A stretch of 64,000 nucleotides of DNA from Microbulbifer agarilyticus (GTDB lineage Bacteria > Pseudomonadota > Gammaproteobacteria > Pseudomonadales > Cellvibrionaceae). Where the stretch lies: assembly GCF_001999945.1 (NCBI RefSeq), contig NZ_CP019650.1:1674001-1738000 (forward strand), given 5' to 3'. Positions 20,031-27,723 of the stretch are shown here, one piece after another (positions within the stretch are counted from its first letter, which is position 1; every line of letters begins with the position of its first letter). The notes under the pieces were generated by a model, which was not told the DNA's origin, made no database searches, and saw nothing but the letters and a program-made list of their open reading frames with translations. A program made the position numbers and the translations under genes.

Positions 20031-21164
20031 TTATTTGGCGCCTTTCATAAATGCGAGCGTTTCGCGAATCGGCGTAAAAATGTCGCGCGCGAGCTGTCGG
20101 CTGCGGGCAGGGGACCAACCCTCTACCGGGTCGGGCAGGTCGTCATTGTCCTTAAACGGCATCTCCAGGGTCAGCGCCAGGGTGCGGAACTGGTGGCCGC
20201 ACCAGTTGGTGCCGACGGTCATGTTGGCTTCACCGGGTTTATCCAGCGGGTAGCCCTGTGCGGTTTGGAAGTCCGGGCTAGCCTTAACAAAGGACTCTTT
20301 GAAGAGTGACTCCAGTGCCGCGTGTTTTTCGTCGTAGCTGGGAATCCCTTCACAGCCTGCGACAAAATTGAATGGCAGTGCTTCGTCGCCATGAATGTCG
20401 AGGAAAATGTCGCCACCGATAGCGAGCATCCGCTCGCGCACCAGGAACACCTCAGGGCTCTTCTCCATGCTGGGCGATTGCCATTCACGGTTGAGGTTGG
20501 CTCCAGCCGCATTTGTGCGCAGGTGGCCGCGTACGCTGCCGTCCGGGTTCATATTCGGCACAACGTAAAACACCGTGTCCTGCAGCAGCTGCAGGGCGGC
20601 GGGGTTGGCCTCATCCAGCAGGGTTTCCAGGAAGCCCTCTACAAACCATTCGGCCATGGTTTCGCCGGGGTGCTGACGGGCAATCATCCATACCTTGTTA
20701 CTTGCTTTTTCCGCATCACCAATGGTCAGCAAGGTCATGTCGCGGCCATCGAGGGTGAGACCGAGGGTTTCTACCTGTACACGATCGTCGGCCTGCACCC
20801 ACGCTAACAAGTCGAGGTGGCGCTCCCAGGAGTAGGGTGCGAAATAGGCCAGGTAGATCGCGGGTTGATCCAGCTCCACGGTAAAGTCGAGAACCTTGCC
20901 ATCGTACTGTGCATCGAGTCGAAACCAGTGATGGCGGTCGTAAGAGGCGCAGACGCGGTAGTTTTCCCATCCTTCCGGGTATGCGGCTTTGCCGGCGTTA
21001 TTGATGCGCAGCGCGTATTTTTTGCCAATATCCCCTTCAAGACGAAAGTGGAACCATTGGTAGAAGTCGGACTCGTTGTCGATACGGATAGCGAGCTCTA
21101 TGGGATCGCTATTTTTATCGATGACTTTGATGTTGCCGCTGTCAAAAGCGCTGCTGATATGCAT
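20031..21164 (-). CDS. M14 metallocarboxypeptidase, cytosolic CCP-like type
   Basis: The product (377 aa) lacks a signal peptide and has an N-terminal beta-sandwich domain (to about residue 115) before a zinc carboxypeptidase domain. Visible are the zinc site RQHPGE near 160, substrate-binding NMNPDG and NLNREW, the third zinc ligand in FLDIHGDE near 253, and the catalytic glutamate in ALTLEMPF near 334. This plan is that of cytosolic carboxypeptidases, relatives of eukaryotic tubulin deglutamylases; bacterial substrates are largely unknown. GGAG precedes the ATG. It is probably co-transcribed with the M28 gene; a terminator at 21405-21446 separates it from the upstream lipoprotein gene. Confidence 0.9.
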   Translation of the reverse strand: MHISSAFDSGNIKVIDKNSDPIELAIRIDNESDFYQWFHFRLEGDIGKKYALRINNAGKAAYPEGWENYRVCASYDRHHWFRLDAQYDGKVLDFTVELDQPAIYLAYFAPYSWERHLDLLAWVQADDRVQVETLGLTLDGRDMTLLTIGDAEKASNKVWMIARQHPGETMAEWFVEGFLETLLDEANPAALQLLQDTVFYVVPNMNPDGSVRGHLRTNAAGANLNREWQSPSMEKSPEVFLVRERMLAIGGDIFLDIHGDEALPFNFVAGCEGIPSYDEKHAALESLFKESFVKASPDFQTAQGYPLDKPGEANMTVGTNWCGHQFRTLALTLEMPFKDNDDLPDPVEGWSPARSRQLARDIFTPIRETLAFMKGAK

Positions 21165-21404
21165 GGATAAGCTCCATAGTGATTTTGTTCTGGCCTGCCC
21201 CCAAGTGCAGGCGTGTGCAGTTGGGGTAGGGCTGTGGGTCCAGTGAACTGAAGGATACAGCTTTGGAACCGAGGATCAGGATAGTTCAATACAACTTGGG
21301 AAAAACCTCTGCCGAGGCTTGGTTATCGAGCATAAAATATCGAAATGGCGCGGTAAACCTGATGGGGCTGATGGGAATGTACCTGGGTATGACTTGCAGG
21401 AGCG

Positions 21405-21446
21405 CAAAAATTAAAAAGGCGCGACGCTCTTGCGAACGCCGCGCCT
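21405..21446 (-). terminator. Intrinsic terminator (minus strand) with GCAA tetraloop
   Basis: Read on the minus strand, AGGCGCGGCGTTC pairs with GAGCGTCGCGCCT (13 bp, two G-U pairs) around a GCAA tetraloop, then TTTTTAATTTTT. It ends transcription coming from 21737 or further upstream, about 290 nt after the YSC84 stop codon. Confidence 0.88.
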
Positions 21447-21531
21447 CTGCCATTCCCTGGCGGCACCTGCTGAGACTACTGCTCCCTGAAATTTCTGGCG
21501 TCGGACCAATGACGACTTCTCACTGCCTCGG

Positions 21532-21642
21532 TCAATGCTCGGCGCGAACCACAAGCGCGCCATCAGAAATGTTGTACTGCTCCCTGACATCCCTCAGCAG
21601 GTGCTGTTTAAAGTTTAGGCAGCTATCGATGCTCGGCGCTGC
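21532..21642 (-). pseudogene. Possible gene remnant: 36-codon protein-like tail without a start
   Basis: Between a TAG and a TGA on the minus strand is an open frame without ATG, GTG or TTG that translates as plausible protein (core NFKQHLLRDVREQYNISDG, then ALVVRAEH). It ends about 85 nt before the strong terminator, as a real gene would. This may be the C-terminal stub of a decayed gene, or chance. Confidence 0.22.
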
Positions 21643-21646
21643 CTAA
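21615..21646. repeat. 9-bp inverted repeat
   Basis: TTAGGCAGC and GCTGCCTAA flank 14 nt. It lies inside the possible gene remnant and resembles a small stem-loop; no T-run follows. Confidence 0.45.
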
Positions 21647-21659
21647 GTGATCAACTTGG

Positions 21660-21724
21660 CGCGGATTCAGTTATCTCTTTGATGGTCGGACAACCTATAC
21701 AGGTTGCCCAACAGTGAATCCGCG
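21660..21724. repeat. Nested inverted repeats just after the YSC84-type gene
   Basis: An outer perfect 10-bp repeat (CGCGGATTCA / TGAATCCGCG) encloses an inner hairpin CAACCT-ATAC-AGGTTG that extends with one mismatch. The element begins 13 nt after the stop codon of the minus-strand lipoprotein gene, so in that transcript it would form a compact 3'-UTR structure. Confidence 0.5.
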
Positions 21725-21736
21725 TAATTGAACGTA

Positions 21737-22318
21737 TTAATTGAGTGCGCGATCTTTCCAGTACTTGGTGCCTTTGAGGGTGGCCTGCAACGCGATACCG
21801 CTCTCGGTCAGTTGGTACACACGCATGCCGTCCACTACCACTTCGCCACCGACCGCAGCACCTTTGTCCTGTGCCTTGGCTGCGGCGTCTGCATGTCCGC
21901 CGAAGGACCAGCCGCTCTCGACAAAGCGGCCCATGACTTCCGGCGAATCAAACACAAATAGTGCCCGGAAATCCTTTACCCCGAAGCCGAGGCCAACACC
22001 GACTTCGCCCATCTTCATGTAGGTGCGCTTGCCGCTGTTATTTACCGCGACGCCGTAGCCGGTTGAGGCGCTGGCAAGCAGCAGGTTCACATTCACGTTG
22101 CTAAACACCGCGTAGCCCGGTGCCTGTGCCAGTTCATTGCGCAATTCGGGCTGTAAGCTGTAGAGCTCATCCAAAACCTGGCGCTCGGTTTGCTGAATGT
22201 GGCGGCGCTGGTCGTCGCCGGTCTGACCGGGGGCTGCACAGGCGGTAATCAGTACAATCTGGGCCGCTACGACCAGTTGGGCCAAAGGGCGAAGAAAAGT
22301 GCGCGCAATGTGCGTCAT
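21737..22318 (-). CDS. YSC84-type lipid-binding domain lipoprotein
   Basis: The product (193 aa) has a lipoprotein signal ending LITAC, a short polar region, then a domain matching the YSC84/SYLF pattern (PF04366): GYAVFSNVNVNLLLASASTG, YGVAVNNSGKRTYMKMGEVG, VGLGFGVKDFRALFVFDSP and a C-terminal GEVVVDGMRVYQLTESG. Bacterial members sit in the periplasm or outer membrane and bind lipids; their exact role is unclear. GGAGAG stands five nt before the ATG. It is monocistronic by position, with a structured 3' UTR and a terminator at 21405-21446. Confidence 0.85.
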   Translation of the reverse strand: MTHIARTFLRPLAQLVVAAQIVLITACAAPGQTGDDQRRHIQQTERQVLDELYSLQPELRNELAQAPGYAVFSNVNVNLLLASASTGYGVAVNNSGKRTYMKMGEVGVGLGFGVKDFRALFVFDSPEVMGRFVESGWSFGGHADAAAKAQDKGAAVGGEVVVDGMRVYQLTESGIALQATLKGTKYWKDRALN

Positions 22319-22517
22319 GTGAGCTCTCCAATGTACCGGAACACTGCCGGAAAAATGTGCCGAAATAGGCGGTCAACAAATGCCGCGGCGTATGATGTTG
22401 CAAAACTTCATGCTCAGAATACCGATGATGCCTCGTTATGCCTGCGACTTGGCGCACAAAGAGTGAATTGGCGCCACTTTCAGCTGGTTCCTGAAATCGG
22501 GTATTCTTGCGCCCACT

Positions 22518-22537
22518 GTTATGCGCTGGTTATGCGC
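22518..22537. repeat. Tandem GTTATGCGC motif upstream of the lipoprotein gene
   Basis: GTTATGCGC occurs twice with an 11-bp period, about one helical turn, 48-67 bp before the ATG at 22585. The spacing is what a protein binding two direct half-sites would need, but I cannot name one. Confidence 0.3.
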
Positions 22538-22584
22538 AATTCCGCCGGATAGTGATTTGCCGGTATTTCTCAGAGGATAAAACC

Positions 22585-23103
22585 ATGAACCGATCCCTTA
22601 AGCGCGGCCTGGCCGCATCCTGCCTGCTGACCATGGTGATGAACCTGACCGCGTGCGGATACTTCCTGTACCCAGAGCGTAAAGGCCAGACTGGCGGCCG
22701 CGTGGATCCGGTGGTGGTGATTCTGGATGGTGCGGCGCTGCTATTCGGCATTCTGCCGGGTATCGTTGCGTTTGCGGTGGATTTCACTAACGGCACTATC
22801 TACCTGCCCGCCGGCGGTTCTTCGGCGATCGATCGTCACATCAGCTCTGCCGATGACAACCAGCTGAACGGCGCAAATGGCGAGGTGCTGGGTAAGCAGG
22901 TTATTGACCAGAACGGTCAGGCCTGGGTTGAGCTGCCGCTGGAAGCGGTGGGTACAGCAGTCAACGGCGATGAGCTGACCCAGGTGAGTGCGGCTATTCG
23001 CCAGTACACCGGCCATGAGGTGAGCGTTACCGATGTGGTTTGGGTGCGTGACCTGGCGGCACTGCAGCAGGCCCGTAGCGAGCAGTTTGCCGCAGCCCAC
23101 TAA
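22585..23103 (+). CDS. Conserved lipoprotein of unknown function
   Basis: The product (172 aa) has a lipoprotein signal ending NLTACGYF. Right after the cysteine comes YPERKGQTGGRVDPVVVILDG, a hydrophobic segment (ALLFGILPGIVAFAV) and DFTNGTIYLP, a block I believe is shared by a family of small gammaproteobacterial lipoproteins of unknown role. The C-terminal half is soluble and acidic. I chose the ATG at 22585 because AGAGGA lies seven nt upstream and it starts the signal peptide directly; in-frame starts further upstream lack both. Confidence 0.8.
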   Translation: MNRSLKRGLAASCLLTMVMNLTACGYFLYPERKGQTGGRVDPVVVILDGAALLFGILPGIVAFAVDFTNGTIYLPAGGSSAIDRHISSADDNQLNGANGEVLGKQVIDQNGQAWVELPLEAVGTAVNGDELTQVSAAIRQYTGHEVSVTDVVWVRDLAALQQARSEQFAAAH

Positions 23104-23157
23104 GACGCCCTTGCTGGCTATTATGTTCTCCCGAACCGGTATTTGCCTGTGGCAATC

Positions 23158-24150
23158 ATGACAGGCGCCGAGTCCGCCTCTGCAGAGGCTTCGGCCGGTT
23201 CGGCTTTGCGCGAAGTCCTGCCGCGTCGCTACGCTCAGGACTTTGCAGCCCCCTCTGTCTGCCTACCGTTTCTCAAAGTCCCCGATATTGTTCATATGGG
23301 GCTGAACAAGCTGGCGCCTCAGTCTTGGATCACTCCCTGTTCGCAGTTGCCGCATTACCTGAACAACAAGACCGCCGCCTACCAGCGGCTGGGTGAGAAG
23401 GTGTATGCACAGTTGCCGGAGTCCTTACCCGCCCAGCGTGAACTCGTGGAGTTGCTGCACCGGCATCTTTTACAGGATCACTCGGGCTATGTTCGTACCG
23501 CCGCGGGTACGCTCCGCTGGCGAGGTGCTTCTGGAGATTTGCACTGGCCCGGTGTCGAGTCTGTGTTGCGCAGTGCCTCTCCATTGCGCGATGCCGGCCG
23601 CTGGATTGCCGACGATGTCTGCCTGTTACTGCCGGGCGATACGGGTTACCAATTGGTGGCGGCTTATCTGGCGGCGCCCAGTTACTGGCGATTGGAAGAG
23701 AAGATCGGCAGGCCGCTGAATCAGATCCACGCACCAGTACCGGGCTTTCAGAATAAACTGGCGGGTCAAATGGCGCGCTTTTTTGATCACCTGAAGCCCG
23801 AGTATCCCGTGTGGCGCAGCAATTGGTCGGTGGTGGATTCTCCGGCACTGTTACAGCGCGGGGAAATGGCGTCCGGTCTGGACGAGGGGGCTGAGTCTGG
23901 AAAGTCGCTATACCTGCGTATAGAGCGGCAGTCGCTGCGCCGGTTACCCAATACCGGGGCGGTAGTCTTTACCATTCGCGTCATGATCAACCCACTGGAA
24001 GATCTGCTGCCGATTGAGGGTGGCCTGAGCGCGTTGGCGGCGGCGGTCGCTCAGATGTCTCCGGAGGAGGGGCGCTACAAATCGCTCGCGCCCCTGTTGC
24101 CGTCACTGCAACAATTTTTCTCCCGTCACCTCGAGGACCCATCGGCCTGA
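23158..24150 (+). CDS. Heme-dependent oxidative N-demethylase-like protein (DUF3445/HODM)
   Basis: The product (330 aa) resembles the DUF3445 family, whose characterised member HODM uses a PAS-like heme domain to oxidatively remove methyl groups from dimethylamine. Supporting blocks are WITPCSQLPHYLNNKTA, DDVCLLLPGDTGYQLVAAYL, WRLEEKIGRPLNQIHAPVP and LRIERQSLRRLPNTGAVVFT. It is soluble. HODM genes are often next to reductase and glycosyltransferase-like partners; none is adjacent here. An ATG at 23158 is preferred; a TTG five codons upstream is an alternative, and neither has a good ribosome binding site. The natural substrate is unknown. Confidence 0.78.
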   Translation: MTGAESASAEASAGSALREVLPRRYAQDFAAPSVCLPFLKVPDIVHMGLNKLAPQSWITPCSQLPHYLNNKTAAYQRLGEKVYAQLPESLPAQRELVELLHRHLLQDHSGYVRTAAGTLRWRGASGDLHWPGVESVLRSASPLRDAGRWIADDVCLLLPGDTGYQLVAAYLAAPSYWRLEEKIGRPLNQIHAPVPGFQNKLAGQMARFFDHLKPEYPVWRSNWSVVDSPALLQRGEMASGLDEGAESGKSLYLRIERQSLRRLPNTGAVVFTIRVMINPLEDLLPIEGGLSALAAAVAQMSPEEGRYKSLAPLLPSLQQFFSRHLEDPSA

Positions 24151-24190
24151 GGCCACTGCCGCAATTCGCGTGTTGTATCTCTTTTTGATC

Positions 24191-25180
24191 TTATTCCTGG
24201 GCTTTAAAATTCTTCGGTGAGAGTCCCGTCCAGCGCCGGAAAGCCTTGCCGAATGCACTCTCGTCGCAGTAGCCAAGCGCCGCTGCGATATCCACGTTGG
24301 TCTTCTGTCCTTCACGTAACCACTGGCAAGCGTAGTGGCTGCGCACTTCGTCCTGGATTGCGCGGAAGCTGGCATCTTCTTCGAGCAGTTTTCTTCCCAG
24401 GTGCCGGGGGCTGATGCACAGCCGTGCGGCCACCTGTTCCCGGCTGAGCTGGGGTTCCTGTTGTAGCAGGTGCGCTACGCGCAGTTGCAGACTTTTGCTG
24501 GTCAGTGCTTTCAGTAGGGCGTCCGCTTCCGGCTTGAGGCGTGCCATTACCTGACGGTCCGCGGCGACCAGGGGGATCTCAAGGTCCTGTGAGCGCAGTC
24601 GGATACCCGACACTTCGGCATTAAATTGCACGGGCGCCTGCAGGACTTGCTGGTACTGCTGTTGTACCGCGAGCGACGGGGTAGGGTAGGCAAATTGAAC
24701 GCTCTGCGGCTGGAATTCCTTGCCGGTCATTGCCCGTGACTGTGAGAGCAGGGTGGAGAGCACGGTTTCCACGCGCAGGCGGGCACAGCGCAGATAGTTG
24801 GGGTGATAGCAGACATCCACATAGTAGCTGCTGCGACGCAATTCAAACTGACCGCCTTCGCCCAGCAGAGGATGATAAACCAGCAGCTGGTCGATGGCTG
24901 CGCCAAGGTTTTTTTGGGTCATCAGCAGGTAGCCCACCAGTCCCATTTGGCTACCCTGCATCGCCTGGCCCAGGCGGACCCCAAGTAGTGGGTCGGGGTG
25001 AGCCTCCTGTACCGCGAGCCAGATTTCTTCCTGAACCTGCATGGGCACCCGTTCTTCCTCGTTAATGGCGGCCAGCAGGTCCTGTGCGGCATCCGGTAGC
25101 GTCAGGTTCAATTGCCCCAGTGCGCTCAGAATCGCGCGTGTGTAGCTTAATGTGACGGTTCTAGTATCTGCGGTGTTCAA
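24191..25180 (-). CDS. AraC-family regulator divergent from the monooxygenase operon
   Basis: The product (329 aa) has an Arabinose_bd-type N-terminal sensor (YTRAILSALGQLNLTLPDAA, LLGVRLGQAMQGSQMGLVGYLL) and a C-terminal AraC DNA-binding domain (LSREQVAARLCISPRHLGRKLLEEDASFRAIQDE, then NVDIAAALGYCDESAFGKAFRRWTG). It starts with TTG at 25180, since an in-frame TAA lies six codons upstream and no ATG follows for over 45 codons. Its position opposite an FMO-SDR-SDR operon makes it the likely activator of those genes, as in the related mymA-type loci. Confidence 0.88.
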   Translation of the reverse strand: MNTADTRTVTLSYTRAILSALGQLNLTLPDAAQDLLAAINEEERVPMQVQEEIWLAVQEAHPDPLLGVRLGQAMQGSQMGLVGYLLMTQKNLGAAIDQLLVYHPLLGEGGQFELRRSSYYVDVCYHPNYLRCARLRVETVLSTLLSQSRAMTGKEFQPQSVQFAYPTPSLAVQQQYQQVLQAPVQFNAEVSGIRLRSQDLEIPLVAADRQVMARLKPEADALLKALTSKSLQLRVAHLLQQEPQLSREQVAARLCISPRHLGRKLLEEDASFRAIQDEVRSHYACQWLREGQKTNVDIAAALGYCDESAFGKAFRRWTGLSPKNFKAQE

Positions 25181-25341
25181 AGTGACTGTCCGAAATTAAC
25201 CAGAGAGTGCCCGATTATGACGACGGCCAATCCGGATGTCACGTTATATTCACTTTGAATGAAAAACGGAATGTCCATCCTCCTGGCGCGGGACGCCAGA
25301 GTGGCTTCCAGCGGTGAATCCAGCTAAGCGAGAAAAGAATA
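25181..25341. promoter_or_regulatory. Divergent promoter region, AraC regulator / monooxygenase operon
   Basis: The 161-bp gap must hold both promoters. ATTCACTTTGAAT at about 25248-25260 is a small palindrome (ATTCA-3-TGAAT), and CTGGCG-CGGGA-CGCCAG near 25283-25299 is a hairpin in the operon leader. I cannot assign -10/-35 elements with confidence. Confidence 0.4.
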
Positions 25342-26688
25342 ATGAAACCCTATGCAGTGATTGGCGCGGGCCCTATGGGGCTTTGCACAGTACGCAACCT
25401 GATCAAGCACAGCATTCCCTGTGTGGGGTTCGAGATCCACAGCGATGTGGGCGGCTTGTGGGACATCGACAGTCCCACTAGCACCATGTACGAATCGGCC
25501 CACCTGATCTCTTCCAAGCGCATGACCGAGTTCGCGGAGTTTCCGATGGGCGATGACGTTGCGCTGTTCCCGCACCATCGCGAAATGAAAGAGTACTTTC
25601 AGGCCTTCGCGCGGGAGTTCGACCTGTATCGCCACTACGAGTTTGAAACCGAGGTGGTGCGCTGTGAACGCGAAGGCGATGACTGGCACATTACTACCCG
25701 CAGCCAGGGCCAGGAACAGACCCGGGTATTTGGCGGACTGTTGATTGCCAACGGTACCCTGCATCACCCGAATATGCCGAAACTACCCGGCGAATTCAGC
25801 GGCGAATTGCTCCACTCAGCGGACTATCGCGACCCCGCCGTTTTCGAAGGTAAGCGCGTGTTGTTGGTCGGATGCGGTAACAGTGGTGCGGATATTGCGG
25901 TGGATGCGGCCCACCGCGCTAAAGACGTGGACATCAGCCTGCGTCGCGGTTACTACTTCCTGCCTAAATTTATCGGCGGTAAGGCGACCGACGCGCTGGG
26001 TGGCAAGATCAAGTTGCCGCGCTTTATCCAGCAGAAGGTGAGTGCGGCCATCTCCAAGCTGATGTTGGGAACACCTGAGCAGTACGGTCTGCCCAAACCC
26101 GATTACAAAATGTTCGAATCCCATCCGGTGATCAACTCTTTGATTCTGCATCATATCGGTCACGGTGATATCCACGTGCGCAAGGATATCGCGGCAGTGG
26201 AGGGGCATAGCGTTACCTTCGTCGATGGTAGTAGCGCTGACTACGACATGATCGTGATGGCCACCGGTTACAAGTTGCACTACCCATTTATCGACCGCGC
26301 GCACCTGAACTGGGAATCTTTCGCACCCCGTTTGTATCTCAACGTGTTCCACCCGGAATACGACAACCTGTTCCTGATGGGGATGGTGGAAGCTGCGGGC
26401 CTTGGTTGGGAAGGTCGCAACCGTCAGGCAGAAATGGTGGCCCTGTATATTCGCCAGCTGTCCGAAGGTGCCGAGTCCGCGAGTAAACTGAAAGCGGTAA
26501 AACAGGCACAGGCTGGAAAACGTGCGGACGGTGGGATGCAGTATCTCAATCTCGAACGCATGGCCTACTACGTGCACAAGGATACTTACCTGAACGCGAT
26601 GGCCGAGCATACAGAGGGTCTGCGTAAGGATTACAAAAGTTTTGATGCGGCAGTGAACCTCGACGCTGCCCCGATTCCTGCAAAATAA
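25342..26688 (+). CDS. Flavin-containing monooxygenase
   Basis: Class B flavoprotein monooxygenase (448 aa) using FAD and NADPH and O2. The FAD Rossmann motif GAGPMG is at residues 8-13, the NADPH motif GCGNSG near 177, and the linker FSGELLHSADY near 151 fits the FMO/Baeyer-Villiger identity sequence FxGxxxHxxxY/W. MATGYKLHYPF is the C-terminal ATG motif. Substrates in this class range from amines and sulfides to ketones. It is first in a tight operon with two dehydrogenases (9-nt gap, then 4-nt overlap), and faces an AraC regulator, so a substrate-induced oxidation pathway is likely; the compound is unknown. Confidence 0.92.
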   Translation: MKPYAVIGAGPMGLCTVRNLIKHSIPCVGFEIHSDVGGLWDIDSPTSTMYESAHLISSKRMTEFAEFPMGDDVALFPHHREMKEYFQAFAREFDLYRHYEFETEVVRCEREGDDWHITTRSQGQEQTRVFGGLLIANGTLHHPNMPKLPGEFSGELLHSADYRDPAVFEGKRVLLVGCGNSGADIAVDAAHRAKDVDISLRRGYYFLPKFIGGKATDALGGKIKLPRFIQQKVSAAISKLMLGTPEQYGLPKPDYKMFESHPVINSLILHHIGHGDIHVRKDIAAVEGHSVTFVDGSSADYDMIVMATGYKLHYPFIDRAHLNWESFAPRLYLNVFHPEYDNLFLMGMVEAAGLGWEGRNRQAEMVALYIRQLSEGAESASKLKAVKQAQAGKRADGGMQYLNLERMAYYVHKDTYLNAMAEHTEGLRKDYKSFDAAVNLDAAPIPAK

Positions 26689-26697
26689 GAGCACAAC

Positions 26698-27723
26698 ATG
26701 ACAGAGAAGCGGGTTTTAATTACCGGTGCAGCCGGTTACGTCGGGCATCTGCTGGGGGAATCCCTGAGTAAGAATATGTCCGTGGTAGGTGTTGATGTCG
26801 CGCATCGGGAAGCCTGTTTCCCAATCTTTAATATGGATATCTGCGACGAGGCACTGGTTGAATTGATCCGGGCGGAGCGCGTTACCCATGTGGTGCACCT
26901 GGCTTCGGTGATGTCTGCCGGCCGCGACCGTGCGCGGGAATATAAGATTGATGTTGAGGGCACGCGCAATGTGTTGAACGCGTGTGTACGCGCGGGCGTT
27001 GTGCACTTTACCCTCACCAGCAGTGGCGCGGCTTACGGTTATCATGCGGATAATCCAGCCTGGTTGCAGGAAAGTGATGCTCTGCGTGGAAACCCGGAAT
27101 TCGCCTATTCCGATCACAAGCGCCTGATTGAAGAAATGCTGGCGGAGTATCGCCAGAACCATCCTGAACTTAAACAGCTGGTATTTCGCCCCTGCGCCAT
27201 TGTTGGTGCCACCACCAACAGCAAAATCAGTGCACTGTTTTCCGGGCGCAGCATTCTCGACCCCGGCGCGCACAATTCTCCCTTCGTGTTCATCTGGGAT
27301 CAGGATGTGGTCGGCGCGATCGAATACGGTGTTACTCGCGATGCAGCGGGTATCTACAACCTCGCGGGTGATGGCGCCCTGACGCCGGCAGAAATTGCGC
27401 GGCTGCTGAATAAACCCCTGCGCCGTCCACCGGTCTGGTTGTTGAAGGCCCTGCTGGCAATAAGCTTTGGGCTGCGCCTGGGTGACGCGCACCCTGCGCA
27501 GGTGCGCTTTCTGCAATATCGACCGGTGCTGCTCAATACACGCCTGAAATCAGAGCTTGGCTATCAGCCCCAGAAAACTTCCGCGGAGACTTTTGCCTTT
27601 TTCGCCGAGCATGCTCTGGGCCGGAAAGTGGATCTCAGCGATGCCCAAATTACCTACTGCTCCGATTCATCGGGCAGTGATGGAGCACAGCGCGTGGCAA
27701 CAAATGAGGGGGCGGCAGTATGA
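26698..27723 (+). CDS. NAD(P)-dependent extended short-chain dehydrogenase/epimerase
   Basis: Extended SDR (341 aa). The cofactor motif GAAGYVG is at residues 10-16, THVVHLAS follows, and the catalytic triad is indicated by TSSGAAYG and YSDHK (Tyr near 137, Lys four on). The middle lacks sugar-nucleotide hallmarks that would fix it as GalE; the hydrophobic C-terminal region (LLKALLAISFGLRLG) resembles 3-beta-hydroxysteroid dehydrogenase-like members. Within the operon it could oxidise or reduce a hydroxyl or keto product of the monooxygenase. Its last codons overlap the next gene by 4 nt (ATGA). Confidence 0.85.
   Translation: MTEKRVLITGAAGYVGHLLGESLSKNMSVVGVDVAHREACFPIFNMDICDEALVELIRAERVTHVVHLASVMSAGRDRAREYKIDVEGTRNVLNACVRAGVVHFTLTSSGAAYGYHADNPAWLQESDALRGNPEFAYSDHKRLIEEMLAEYRQNHPELKQLVFRPCAIVGATTNSKISALFSGRSILDPGAHNSPFVFIWDQDVVGAIEYGVTRDAAGIYNLAGDGALTPAEIARLLNKPLRRPPVWLLKALLAISFGLRLGDAHPAQVRFLQYRPVLLNTRLKSELGYQPQKTSAETFAFFAEHALGRKVDLSDAQITYCSDSSGSDGAQRVATNEGAAV

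Noticed and set aside
21615..21646. Resemblance of the 9-bp inverted repeat to an integron attC end (GCCTAA, TTAGGC)
   Set aside because: The required RYYYAAC and GTTRRRY cores are not present in the right order, and there is no integrase or cassette array.
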